Shown: in pieces, positions 53,101-64,000 of the stretch | Layout: each line of letters begins with the position of its first letter | Position numbering within the stretch: position 1 is the first letter of the stretch | Source: Diphasiastrum complanatum | Lineage: Eukaryota; Streptophyta; Lycopodiopsida; Lycopodiales; Lycopodiaceae | Assembly (NCBI GenBank): GCA_029204225.1 | Contig: CM055103.1 | Span: 25,432,656 to 25,496,655, forward strand | Direction: 5' to 3' | DNA length: 64,000 nucleotides | The notes under the pieces: generated by a model | Told to the model about the DNA's origin: nothing | What the model saw: only the letters and a program-made list of their open reading frames with translations | Databases searched by the model: none | Position numbers and translations under genes: made by a program

Positions 53101-55805
53101 GCATGTGTCCATTAGAACATTTGCATGCTATGCATGTCTCAATAGAAACTTAGGACACAATGGATTTGATATGGCTCAAGTCCATATTTGACCAATTCTA
53201 TGTGTAAATCGACATGCATGTCAATCTAGACATTGTGAACATTGTTGCATGTCATACTAGACCAACTAGACTTTATGCATGTCAATGGAACTTGATCTAC
53301 CTAACTCAAACTCATCCTATTCTACAAGGATATGTGCTCAATTTACACACCTTGAATATGTACAATCAAATTACATGGGTAGAACCCCCAAAATAAACAT
53401 ATGTAAGATAGATATGTTTTACAATTCTTCACACTACCGAATCTGCATTCGATTGGTTGTTTGTTCAAAATTCATCCACTTTCTCAACCTATAGTTTACG
53501 AGGCATCGCCAGAAGCAACCTATCCTACCTGCAGCAAGTGAGAGGAAACATGAAGTTGTCCCAAGGCAATTTACAACCTATTTGAGAGGCCTGAGTCTAG
53601 GTATTAAAGTAGTGGCAAACTTTTAGCGGCATCCAACTTTAGAAAATGTCTTGCAGATGTTAAACTTGACCCCCGATGGGCCCAACCATATACTATGAAC
53701 AAAATAGATAGAATGCTGAATGTAAGAATGATATTTCTTAGGAAAATGTGATATAGAGATACCAATTGTGCCCAATATGCGGAGTACCAAGGAAGATGTC
53801 TACGAAAGAAATGAGTGCAAGCAATGCGTATTTACCTTTTCCAGTGTTTTGTATCTCCAAGGGACAAAATACTTGGCAGATAGATGATTAGTTTGAAGAT
53901 GGCCTCCTACAAAGAATTGCAAAAGAACCACTTCAATCAACTAAATACATCCACTTAAAATTGTTGTGTTTATACCAGTCTTATGAACTTTAGAGAGCAT
54001 CTCTTCCAAGGTTGTATGACTGTGGACCTGCTCGTCTAGTACACGTGAGTTAGAACTTAGGGATCCAACAAATGAGCCACTACTGTACTAAGCTAGAGTC
54101 CCTTATTTTCTACTTTTGTTAAGGATCGACAAAGGTTCCTATGAATGTATTGTATCATGTCTATAACACTCCTAATTTTGAAAACATTGTCCCAATAAAA
54201 AAGAGATGTATTGAAAATAATGACAAAAGCTGATATAGTTTCAATAAAGTAACAATTGCAACTTAAAGAGTATGTTGTACAATGTCAATGTAGTGCATTT
54301 GATCGCAAAAGTGGATGGGCTAAGGTAGTAGGCCACCAAGCCAAAAGTTGCAACATGTAAGCATAAAGCAATAATATGCAGTGATCATCCGTGTTCATAC
54401 AGTACGAGAAAGTGAAGAATGACAACATGGACTTCAACAATAGTGATGTTGGGTGACTCATCAATGATTTGTGAACAAACTCATCGTCGCCTTCGGAGCA
54501 TTGAAACTAAGACCTTGAGTACAATAAACTTGATTATCAATACTTTTGCACTTGAAACACAGGTTCTTCGTGTATATAAGCATCTTCACGCGAGTATAGT
54601 TTCTATTGAAATCAGTTGAGAGGGTGTTACATGGTAGGGCTATACTGATGTGGTTGATGGAATGAATGCATCATTTCTATGCACAACTGAAGCTGATGTG
54701 ATAAACGTTGCCATGTCATGTTGCAATAGCTCTGGCTTCTGTAGCTTTGTTTGTTTGCTAATCAAAATGTCGTTGATTTTTGGTTGCTGCAAGGGACACG
54801 ACCTTAGATAGTGATGTCAATTGAAAAGAGGCAACATCATACTTGAGGGTTTCACTCAATGTTGTCATAGATCATGAATTAATATTGTTTTTGGCAAGAT
54901 CGAAGAAAAAAACCGATCTTTCTGCGAATCTATGAAAATAGTTAGATAAAGTCTCATCTGCTAGAGACCTCGAAAAGTATCTCTCTATTGTGACAGCCGG
55001 TGTGGATCAATCATAACATCTTAAACATCTTGCTAACCTTTGATCGATCAAGCCTTATTTTGACATGTTCGATTCATATGTATGTCAACATGTAGAAGCC
55101 CTACCATGAAGGTGTGTAGCTGCTATTGGATCTTCAACTGGTCACTTTTGGAATACATCTTAATGTCTAATTTGGCCAGCTGATTCTCAAGCTCATCTCC
55201 ATTTGATTGAATGAAGTATGTAACGAGGTGCACTTTTCTTTAAATTATGAGCAAGAGTTACGTTACAATGCACAACTGCAGTTGCACTAAGAATGAGAAG
55301 CAAGATAGAACACTATTTTGTAGTTGTAGTTGTGCTTGGAGTATGAGTAAAATGTCCTAAAAAATAGGACCTGTTTATCAGTGATGGTTGGCTCATATAC
55401 TTTTTCTACACAGTCTGCAAAGATTTCTAGGTTGTTGTTGTTGACCTCATGGTCTCTTTAATCCCCCCCAACTTGTTTTTTGAAAGAATTCAGCTTGCTG
55501 CCGAAGTCCTTTGTAGTAGGCTCTATTGATTTCTCTATAGGAGATTTTCAACTCTTCTTCCTTGCGGTGATTGATGTTCAAACAATATTCTTATTTGGAG
55601 ATTTCTTGATGCTCATCACTTGTTGTCTAGTTGATCCACGTGCGATTCTTTATCCGTGATTGTGTCCATAACTTGATAATAGAAGTAATAGAAACTTAAT
55701 ACATTAAAAGCTAATGTGGATGTAGGGTTGTGCATTTGACCTACATTGATTTTCCTCTAATAACTGCTAGTTCCACTCCACCAATTACCTTCAGTAGTAG
55801 TGATG
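53101..55805. other. Mostly unassigned; possible antisense gypsy gag debris
   Basis: No supported gene. A short minus-strand stretch near 54990-54880 reads SLADETLSNYFHRFAE, faintly like a gypsy gag, and could be continuous in origin with the gag at 55806-56379. Confidence 0.35.
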
Positions 55806-56379
55806 CTAGCAACTGTTACACACATATCTAGATAATAACAGAGTGATTGGGCGAGTGATGAAGTGGTGGGGCACAATGGTGTGGATCGTCCCTTGTTGCA
55901 AACTATGATACCATCGTCTGGCGGCTCCGGTTAAGGTAGTTGCAAAAAACATCATCTCATGATGTGGGTCCATGATGTGGCTTATGAAGCATGATGTCCA
56001 AAAGGCATCTATGTGTTCCTCGGCACTCTCAGAGGGGGTCCCATGGAATTCTGGTGTAGATCCACTTAATTTGGGTAGTGCCCCCACGGTCGGGGGTACT
56101 ACGATTGGTTCGGTCCGACGGGGGTGCTCCCTTTGCTCTAGTTTTTCGTGGTAACCCTATCTTGTCTTACCTAGGGGGGTACCTTGTCTCCCGACGAATA
56201 GCCATCAATTGGTGTGGTACGTGGGTCCCATGACCCTCCCAAGTCGTTCCATAAGTCATCCAGCCTTTTGCTATGTCTGTCCGAACTAGTTCCACTTGGT
56301 CACTAGTCTGTCCGATCCTAAATCCTTCATTCCCTTGCATGATCTTCATGGGCATTTTAGCTCCCGGCAGACGCACCAA
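55806..56379 (-). mobile_element. Ty3/gypsy gag remnant
   Basis: Minus strand: 56379-56167 is an open N-terminal-like stretch (GNEGFRIGQTSDQVELVRTD). After a stop and frame change comes the gag core LPKLSGSTPEFHGTPSESAE, then HIDAFWTSCF, then FATTLTGAARRWYHSLQQGT, the pattern of plant retrotransposon gag domains. It stops at 55806. No LTR or pol nearby on this strand. Confidence 0.8.
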
Positions 56380-58002
56380 TGATAGGGGAAAAATTCCCGA
56401 CGGGGGATCTCAGTCCTATTGGTCTTGGTACCTAGACTTTCCGTCCTCTAGATCGTCCACCCCTCTATATCTCACAAGTGCCCAATCAATATGGTCAAAT
56501 CAACCCTATACTAACATACATAGAGAAACTATGGCATCTGTTTGAATCAATTTGATGTAGAACTTTAACAAGGTGACAAGCCCAACGTGGCATTGTAGAC
56601 TCCTAGGTAGAATGGTAGTAGCTTATATCATGAGTAAAGGAGCAATTTAAAATTGTAGTAGTAACAATATTGATATTATCTTTGGAAAAGTAAATAATAT
56701 TGACATCAAAGGCAAAAGACCTTATAGCTTGTAATGTGAACACATTTGACAAAGTCTATTTTAAATCTCAATGCAAATGATTGGACCATGACTAGGTCAA
56801 AAAGCGTGATTTGACATTGAAGATGACTCACTTTCACACTACTTTAAAGAGTTACAACAAAAACATTTTTGGGAACTTGTGTGCCTAGAACCCCTTCATG
56901 GTTATTGGATCATAACTGGATCAAATAATACACAATCTAGCTACCAATAGTTACAAAAGATTGCTCATCTTTGCATTGGTCTCTAAGAGTGTTTGTAAAC
57001 ATTCTCTTGGATTGATGGATAAAGCTAATTAAAGAATCCCCAATGTAGTTTTGATAGTTACGTCCAAGTTGACATAGGTAACTTTCAGTAATCATACCTA
57101 TCTTAACACAACTATAGATCTAAAGTACTTTGGAATGACATATTAGATGTTCATATAGAGATATTTAGAATACACAGCAATAAAATTTATATAAGTACCT
57201 AAGTTAATGTATATCCATCCACAATTGAAGATAACATAATTTAACTAGACATTATAGCTTACTACTCATCAGCTTAAAATCAATGGATCATACCTTTGAA
57301 GTAGGAGTTATACGCGATATTATGTAGTAATTTTTTTCTACAATTTTGGTAGTAAAATAAATGATCAAGAGATCCACTACAAAAGCCAATAATGCATTTG
57401 AATCAAAAAAATTCAGCACACAAGGTATACAAATTTTGATACTAGTACACATCTCTTCACAGCTCCCCAAAATGTTATGTACTTATTGTTATGGTCACAT
57501 CATACATGTACGTTCCAAAACGCTCGTTCCAGAACGTCAACATTCTGGAGAGCTAAACAAACGCGTTCCAAAACATGCCATGCAATATTGGGTCACATAT
57601 AAGTCTATTGAAATAAATAGAAAAGTCTATAAATAATTAATGGATTTGAATTTGTTGCAACCCACCTTGAAAAAGGTCACCTTTTGTTCCACACCTTTGT
57701 GTGTGTGTGTGTGTGTAATTGGAATATATCCCAATTTCACAAATTTTATATTGAGAAATCAATGATGTCATAAGGTCTAGCTTAGAAAAGCATACATGCA
57801 ACCAAAAAGTTTAAAGGATGCAAATTAAAACAATAATATGGAATTCAATAAACAAATAATCATAGCCAACCACCACTGTTCACGTCTCATCGATAACCAA
57901 GCACAAGTTGCTACCTGGGTTTTAAAAGAACCTAGATTCTCTTGGGACTAGTGAAATGCGTGCTTTTGAGTGCATCTTCCTACGACTCTAGGTTAAAAAC
58001 AA
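56380..58002. other. Non-coding, with a (TG)n microsatellite
   Basis: No coding motif. A TG dinucleotide run of about nine units lies at 57698-57716. Near 57510-57570 the word CGTTCCA.AAC recurs with CATTCTGGA, hinting at a further small palindromic repeat. Confidence 0.5.
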
Positions 58003-58308
58003 GATGCAAGCCACATTCCGAAACTGATCCGAGATTTCCCATTAGGGTTTCCCGGAAGACCCATTTTTTTTTTAATTGTTTTTGGTGCCAAAATGGGTAT
58101 CAAATGAAAGGTTTTTTTAAGAGCAGTTCTTTTATGTAGTTTGCCAAGAGTTTCAAGACTAGTGATGTCCAGTTTTGGGCCGTTAAGTGATTTTCTGTCC
58201 TGGTATACAATCGAATATGTATTGTGTGAAATGAAATCATATGAACTGTACCGAACAACATCAAACTTGACAGCATTTATGAAGCATGACCTCCCATCTC
58301 ATAGCTTG

Positions 58309-58311
<3 letters not shown>

Positions 58312-58358
<47 letters not shown>
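58312..58358. repeat. (CT)n microsatellite
   Basis: About 23 CT units inside the palindrome-rich element and directly abutting its central hairpin. Confidence 0.95.
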
Positions 58359-58361
<3 letters not shown>

Positions 58362-58423
58362 GCAAATTTTTTTATGTGGGCCGTGAGCTGCCTGCTTGCA
58401 GCCCACATAAAAAAATTTGCAAT
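58359..58423. repeat. Perfect 23-bp stem hairpin
   Basis: Arms 58359-58381 and 58401-58423 are exact reverse complements (ATTGCAAATTTTTTTATGTG...), with a 19-base loop. The stem would fold strongly in single-stranded DNA or RNA. Confidence 0.93.
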
Positions 58424-58493
58424 TTTTTTTGCGATTTGGGACCACGTTTTTGGTCCCGGATCACTGTTGCAGTGGATCGCAATCTGCTGCAAC

Positions 58494-59569
58494 TCAGGTG
58501 AAGTTAAACAAAAATAAACAAAAGACAACTTCTATGTCTTATATGGCTTGGTTAGGCAACTCCAATCCTATTCCTTCACAAGTGTATTACTTGGGTGCAT
58601 TGGTAACTAAACTATTAGTTATTTTCATTTTATCTCACATTGTGATTATCTCAATCCCAAGAGTTTGCATGATGATCTGGTTCTTGATCTAGTTGACAAA
58701 GACCAAAAGATTGCTTCAAACTCCAATGAGCTTTTCTTCATTTTGGTTATTAGATCATTTAACCTTTTGTTTCTCCTCTGCATTATTGTGCTTGGTGTGG
58801 TTTAGTTGCAAGCCATATTGTATAGGAATATTTAAATTGATGGTGTTTGGCTATGACACATCATCTTTTGTGAACGTTGCAACAAGGGTTACACACTGAG
58901 TAAACAATAATGCATAACTGACCCAATAAAGATCTTCAACTTTCCAATATGGAATCAGCTACCTTCTAGAAGCATCTACACTTTTCCACAACTCAATTTT
59001 GTGGATGAGCAAGTTCACAGCAAACTGCAAAAGACAGTAAATAGTTCTCTTTCAAATAAATGATTGTATTATGGGAAGTCTCTCAAAAGTTGCTTCATTG
59101 TAGAGTAATCTAGCTAGCATTAGGGTCTATTCACTTCATTTGAGATTGTATTGTGCGCAATGATGCTTGGTTTTTAGATTACAACTTTTAGTTGCTGCAT
59201 GGTCCACAATCCTTCCAGAAAACCTGGAAGACCACCAATCCCCAGGAATAACATGGAAGAACTTCTTGTGATGCTGCTTCTTTATAGTTTTACATGTGCA
59301 TGAGCGGCAGAAGAGTTAACATTGATCCAAACATAAGAAACCTGTTTTCCTTTTGAACATCAGCATATATACCCAAGGTTCTACACCCTCCAGAAAACCC
59401 TGTCCTACATCCAAGATCTCAACAGCCCTACTCTTCACCTCTTTGCATACAGTGCAGATATGCCTTTCCCTTATAGATCTTTTTGCTTCTGACAACTCCT
59501 TACCTTTTCCCAGCACTTTCTTTCAAGCCTAGTAATAGGCACCAAGGAGAATGCCATCACTTAACCAAC
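58494..59569. other. Non-coding; likely 3' flank of the minus-strand gene
   Basis: No supported coding motif. If the minus-strand exons at 59570-60208 are real, its 3' UTR lies at the right edge here. Confidence 0.4.
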
Positions 59570-60208
59570 CTAGGTTGTATCCTCATGTTTCAAGATCACC
59601 ATACCAGCTTCATATAATGAAAGAGGCCTGCCCTGCAAATGAATGGTGAAGCGAGACGAAGAGACATAAAACGAGCAGAGAGATGTGAATGACCTCGGAC
59701 TATGCAATACACATCTGAGTTAATTCCACACCTATAAAACCAAGGACAGGCTGTTAGATATTTTGTTGCATCCTTCAACGTAGCAAGAAAAGTGTGTTTT
59801 GTCAGCTCTAGTGTCACAAAAGTTGCTAAGAAAATAGTATGGCTTCTTGCTTGCATCTTAATAAATCAAAAGAAGTAGCATGTGACAAGTGCGTGCTAAA
59901 AAATTGCTTTTTGCTTGCATAGTAAGGAATAAAAAAGGAGCAGTTAACAGGCGCTTGTAAAGAAGTGGTGAAAGCATCATAACCTCCATTCCACCTACCC
60001 GAGCCCATGCAGTCATGTTGCCTTTCTCATCAAGCAGGCCAAGATCACGTAGCCTTCTCTCAGCATAGTATTCAAGTTGATCAAGTTCATTCATGCGTGC
60101 TTCAAACCATGTTTGTACCTCTTGTAAAACACATTTTTCGCCTTGTCGCACCACAACAGCTATCCTTGTTCTTGGATCTAAATTATCGTTATTTAACAGC
60201 AAAAGGTC
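59570..60208 (-). CDS. Two exons of an unrecognised conserved-looking plant gene (partial)
   Basis: Minus strand. The exon 60208-59999 follows GTCTTTTAG and ends at donor GTAGGT. It is 210 bp, open and in phase 0 on both sides: DLLLLNNDNLDPRTRIAVVV, then GEKCVLQEVQTWFEARMNEL, then DQLEYYAERRLRDLGLLDEK, then GNMTAWAR. The proposed last exon, 59632-59570, follows CATTTGCAG and continues in frame as GRPLSLYEAGMVILKHEDTT with a TAG stop. The 366-bp intron is GT-AG. The product is charged and probably helical (QTWFEARMNELDQLEYYAE). I do not recognise the family. Upstream exons are not visible before the LTR at 60556. The first exon is the stronger call. Confidence 0.5.
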
Positions 60209-60596
60209 CTAAAAGACAATGAAAATCTGTTTTAGAAACAGTTAATGTTGCTTAAACAACTAAATCTCCAAAATGTAAACAATGTAACACACAAAGCTAA
60301 ACTCTTCTGATCACACGTACATAATCACTAGCATTTATGTACCAGCATCAATTAGCTACATCTAGGTTAAAGAGCAGTTCTTTCTATTTGCTTGCAGTTC
60401 CCCCAGTTCTATTATAGGACAAGCGCTATTTTGGTCACAAGTTGGTATATAAGCACTTTTTCTTGCAAATGAGGGTTGGCTGCTTGTTAGCTGATGCCAT
60501 GCCCCTGAGGTGTCGATGCAGTGCCTCATCACTCAAAAAGGCTTCCAGTGGAGATTGTAGGAAATCAAAGTGTCAAGATCCTTCTAACATTCAATC

Positions 60597-61514
60597 AAGG
60601 TTGCAGTCCGCGTTCCGGAACGCGATCCGGGATTTCCCATTAGGGTTTCCCGGAACGCAATTTTGTTTTTTTTTTTGTATAGTTGCCAATATGGGTATCA
60701 TGTGAAAGGAAATCAAAAAAGCAATTGTTATGCAGATCTGTTGCTTGGTTTCAGATGGCTACAGGCTACATTGATTAGAAATCTGGACATTAGTAGATGG
60801 TTTAAGAAAACTGGCTGCATTTTCATATGGTTTCAAAAAATTTGGACATCAGTAGATGGTTTCAGGCTAGATGCACCGCGATTCTGACTCGCGATCAGAA
60901 TCGTGCGCGATTCAGAATCGCGTTTCGGGATTTTCCCGGAATCGCGCAGAATCGTGTTTTTTTTTTGGAGTTTTTTAGGCAATATGGGTATTAGATGAAA
61001 GCTCTGATTGAGAGCATTATGACTGTGTAGCTTGCCGACTGTTTCGGGTGCGAAACACCAAAAAGTGTGTTTTCACTCAAGGAGTTGGAAGGCCAAATCA
61101 TGAAGAGGCCCCACCGTTGGGGGGCATTGCCCCCCAAACCCTCCACCAGGGGGCGGTAGCCCCCCGGACCCCCTGTTTCTCGGGGGGCTACCGCCCCCCG
61201 AACCCCCTGTTTCAGCTATTCCAAAAAATGTATACAATTCTCGCCAATCTAAGGAAGGCTCCTTCTAACTCTTTCTATCATTTTCTAACAGAAAACAAAA
61301 TCAGTAGATCTGCAAACCATTGGCATCAAAACACCATTCAAAACTGATTTAGTTAGTATTAAACTCAAAAAAAAAAAATACTGGCCATTACTCCTTTTTC
61401 CACCAAAAAAAATAAAAAAATAAAAAAATAATTGCGATCCGGGTCGCGGATCACTGACGTCCCGGATCGCATGATCCGGAACGTTTTGCAGCGGATCGCG
61501 ATCCGCTGCAACAC
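60597..61514. mobile_element. Palindrome-rich TIR element of the GATCCGG family, copy 2, with 11-bp TSD
   Basis: Flanked by AACATTCAATC at 60586-60596 and 61515-61525. The uninterrupted LTR at 42.7 kb has this word once, which fixes the insertion boundaries. The ends are weak inverted repeats (AAGGTTGCAG and CTGCAACAC). Subterminal sequence is full of palindromes: GTTCCGGAAC on the left, GCGGATCGCGATCCGC on the right. Contains a second internal left-end-like block (60872-61040) and a GC hairpin. 918 bp, no coding capacity. A 9-11-bp TSD is typical of Mutator-like elements. Confidence 0.85.
61117..61198. repeat. Very GC-rich double hairpin
   Basis: The first hairpin is TTGGGGGGCA-T-TGCCCCCCAA (61117-61137). 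The second has perfect 17-bp arms (61149-61165 GGGGGCGGTAGCCCCCC, 61182-61198) around a 16-base loop. The word ACCCCCTGTTTC follows each half. It lies inside the palindrome-rich element. Confidence 0.93.
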
Positions 61515-61814
61515 AACATTCAATCTCCATATACAAAAAGAGGAGGGAGAGGATTAGGCTCCCTCAAGGAGAGAGAAAGTAGTAGCAATGCTAGAAAGAG
61601 AATGAATTACAAATGAATAATGAGTACATATAAATAGGCCTTCCAAGGGCCTAGAACCTTCCAAACCCTTACTAGACCCAAATTGGATCCAACTTAGCTA
61701 AAACTAACTTAACATGGTATAAATAATAAACCTAACCCATGGTTACAAAAGTCTCGACCTTTGGGTCAAAGTAACCTATGAAAAAATAACATTATCATTT
61801 ATTATTTCTAACAC

Positions 61815-62129
61815 CCTCCTTAAATGATAAAGTAAAAAACATAACATGACATGAAGTAGAATGGAAAAATTGCAACAAAATGCAAAATGTTGCTTGCTGC
61901 CCAACACTTCATGTAGCCAAAAAAAAACTCCAACTCAAACTAGTCGAAGTAGCCGAAATCTCAGCCCCAATCATGGCCGATGTAGAAGAGATGTAGAATA
62001 CGAAGTGCGGTAGCATCAAGTCGAAGAGTGAAGACAAGCATGCTCCATCCAAAGTAGGTAACCAAAACACCAACCACAAGCCGAAATATGAATTTGCAAT
62101 CCATCAATGGTTCCCACATGATTCCATAA
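61815..62129. other. Internal 3' region of the antisense copia-type element, unassigned
   Basis: Lies between the polypurine tract and recognisable coding debris. No motif seen. Confidence 0.4.
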
Positions 62130-62359
62130 GTCTTCTTACCACGAAGGTGGTCACTTTCGAGGAAGGGGACGAAGAAATCGTGAAGACGAAATTGTCTAGT
62201 GCTGTTATTGATAAGCCCATCTCGAAATCGAAGACGAAGGACTATGACATCGTGACTGATATTGGATCTCTTCGTCCGAACATTACTTTTGAACAGCTGT
62301 TGGCAGAAAAGTATGATACTCTTTTACCATCACATCCTCCCGAATCTTATTATCAATGA
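62130..62359 (+). mobile_element. Possible gypsy fragment, region before protease
   Basis: Open plus-strand frame ending KTKDYDIVTDIGSLRPNITF then EQLLAEKYDTLLPSH. The spacing 'YDI..D...L..NITF.QLL' resembles the segment between gag and protease in some plant gypsy polyproteins. No neighbouring gypsy domain on this strand confirms it. Confidence 0.4.
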
Positions 62360-62721
62360 TCTGCTCACCAACACTAGGTAAGGCAACATCGTCATTATAA
62401 GAAGTAAGCATCAAAACAGGAAAATCAGCATAAGGTACTGATTTTGGTGAGGCATGTGTGTTTCCTCCAAGGTAAAAAATGCTTTGCTATCCCGCAAAGA
62501 CTCGGACAACCAACAACAGGCTGTCCAACAGCCACAAAATCACCAACACTTTGCTGTCCAAGGTGTTCCAAATGTCGACCCTGCTGTCCAAAAACCTTCT
62601 ACAGGCCGTTCCTGATGCATAATAGGATGCTCACGATGTAACATAGGCTGAAAATGATCAATAAACCATGGCTGAATCTATTGTCCACCATCTTCAAGAA
62701 AAAAACCAGCAGCTTGCCACT

Positions 62722-63276
62722 TTAAACACCCAAAAAATCCAGCAACACGCCACTTTGAACCAATTTACTAATTGACATGATTTTTTCCCCTCCTCCATTA
62801 GTACAAAATGGCTTCAAAGAATGATTGACTTCAACCCTTTCCAAAACATTAACTTGAGAAGCTTGCTCATAAAGTTCTTCACTAATGCATCCATCATTTG
62901 CAACAAATGGCTCAAGAGAAGAAGAATGCTCGACCATACCAACATTCCGATGCAAACTTGTACTTGTAGAAAGGCAAAGATCAAACTTTGCATGCCTTTG
63001 CTCTTCTACCTTCAAAGAGGATGAAGTAGAGAGGAGAAAGCATGATGATGAATCCTTTATTCTTGGTACATCTTTAGAAGTGTTTCCCAAGCACTTTTAG
63101 AGGTCTTGCAAAATCTCAAATGATATAAGATAGATCTTGTTACCGATAAATCAATGAAAGAGCTTGATCATAACGTCGATGCCAAACCTCACCTTGCAAG
63201 TCCATGAAAAATAGTTGGTGCCATCCAACATATCTTCGCCCGAACAAGTACGAATTTCTCCCAAATCTCTTGCCAT
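62722..63276 (-). mobile_element. Copia-type gag remnant, antisense
   Basis: Minus strand from ATG at 63276: MARDLGEIRTCSG, then MLDGTNYFSWTCKVRFGID, a typical copia gag opening. It continues in one frame with a TGA and a TAA to 62722 (FGVL... end). The leader before it (63280-63460) holds GTAGGAGGGCG and GCTGATTTTTC words like those after the 42.3-kb LTR, tying it to the LTR at 60556-61813. Confidence 0.7.
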
Positions 63277-63559
63277 AAGAACCAGCCAAGAAGATAAACT
63301 TTTTCAAACCCTAAATGTGCCCTAAAAGACACAAAAGCCAGCAAATATCAAATCTGAAAAATCAGCACTGGAATGTGTCGAAACCACACATTAGATGGAT
63401 GTAGGAACTCGCCCTCCTACAAGCCTTGTGTGCTGAAAATTTCAGCCTGAAATTGCATTACAAACTCAAAAAACTAGCAAGCAAAGAATTAGGTTAGCCT
63501 CCAACAAAGCTTTTTCCGGAACCCTTCTTTCTTGCCAAAAAGTGTGAACAATACACACA

Positions 63560-64000
63560 TGGAATAATGTAAAGATCTGCCTGTCCCAAAAAATCTCCAA
63601 TGCGGTATGGTAAACGTTGAAACATCTGAGAACTAGGAAAAGAATGGGAACTGGCAACCTAAACTGTGAGAGGATGTGAGGCAGGAACAAGTGAAGCACG
63701 GATCCGACTAGTGATATAACTGCTAATAAAAGAATGAGTGCTGCCAGTATCAACTAAAGCAATATACTCACGACCTATAATACGTACACGTAACCGAATG
63801 GAACGAGGACCAGGACGCCCTGTCCAAGTAGCATAGGCAAGCTGAGCATGGCAAGTAGCAGGAAGTAAATCAGTGGAAGGCTCAGACGATAGGTCAGGCT
63901 CATCAGAAATATGAATGTAGATATCAAAATCATCTGGAGTAGTGCCCTCATGGTAAAAAACAGCAGTAGTAGTAGGGAGAGGCTGACGGCAATCACGGGC
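63560..64000 (-). mobile_element. Ty3/gypsy gag end and protease, antisense, runs off window
   Basis: The minus-strand frame enters at the window edge (RDCRQPLPTTTAVFYHEG), passes DEPDLSSEPSTDLLPATCHA and reaches the retropepsin motif ALVDTGSTHSFISSYI at ~63760-63720. It stops once (TAG) and continues MFQRLPYRIGDFLGQADLYI. It may be chimeric with the copia leader directly downstream (63461-63560), which matches the leader end at 43.3 kb. Confidence 0.85.

Larger units (their letters stand above)
58003..58493. mobile_element. Palindrome-rich element of the GATCCGG family, copy 1
   Basis: The left part (GATGCAAGCCACATTCCG, then GATTTCCCATTAGGGTTTCC, a T-tract, then AAAATGGGTATCAAATGAAAGG) matches the left part of the element at 60597. 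The right end (GGTCCCGGATCACTG, then GTGGATCGCAATCTGCTGCAAC) matches its right end. Contains a CT microsatellite (58312-58358) and a perfect 23-bp hairpin. Target duplication not clear. Confidence 0.65.
60556..61813 (-). mobile_element. Copia-type 3' LTR (antisense), interrupted
   Basis: Same family as 42279-42732. Reading down from 61813: TGTTAGAAATAATAAATGAT ... ATGGAGATTGAATGTT, interrupted, then ATTGAATGTTAGAAGGATCT...GATTTCCTACA ending at 60556. The purine tract AGGAGGG lies just outside at 61814-61820 on the minus strand, so this is a 3' LTR whose body lies to the right. The interruption is the element at 60597-61514. Confidence 0.9.

Overview
This window reads as plant nuclear DNA: spliced GT-AG genes with plant homologues, long introns, and a dense, much-decayed load of Ty1/copia and Ty3/gypsy LTR retrotransposons, MULE-like DNA elements and microsatellites. 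Long TE-filled introns plus several families of GC-rich palindromic repeats would fit a seed-free vascular plant such as a fern. That placement is a guess; nothing here fixes the species.

Layout. 1-3286 is mostly non-coding with microsatellites and a foldback repeat. 3287-5126 (+) is an intact two-exon F-box/leucine-rich-repeat gene. 5930-18720 is a TE graveyard: antisense copia gag-protease, sense gypsy RT, a copia integrase-to-LTR fragment, a gypsy RNase H fragment, and two internally deleted copia elements placed head to tail. 19208-26000 is rich in GC hairpins, including a six-unit ~197-bp satellite, and holds a broken spliced gene (22067-23494) that joins a ParB-like DGNHR motif to an amino-methyltransferase-like motif. 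26315-30061 is a three-LTR gypsy array, followed by an antisense copia LTR. 30914-33141 is a broken MULE-like transposase with a SWIM zinc finger.

36644-47709 (+) is an intact five-exon ABHD17-type alpha/beta hydrolase (acyl-protein thioesterase family) whose first and fourth introns contain gypsy, copia and palindromic elements. 48408-56400 is again retrotransposon debris. 58003-61514 holds two palindrome-rich elements. One of them, 60597-61514, sits inside an LTR and is flanked by an 11-bp target-site duplication. Two exons of an unrecognised host gene lie on the minus strand at 59570-60208. The right end, 61515-64000, is antisense copia and gypsy material running out of the window.

Only the F-box gene, the hydrolase and probably the 59570-60208 exons look like working host genes. 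The least ordinary items are the ParB-methyltransferase pseudogene, its possible link to the SWIM transposase on the same strand, and the GC-rich hairpin families.
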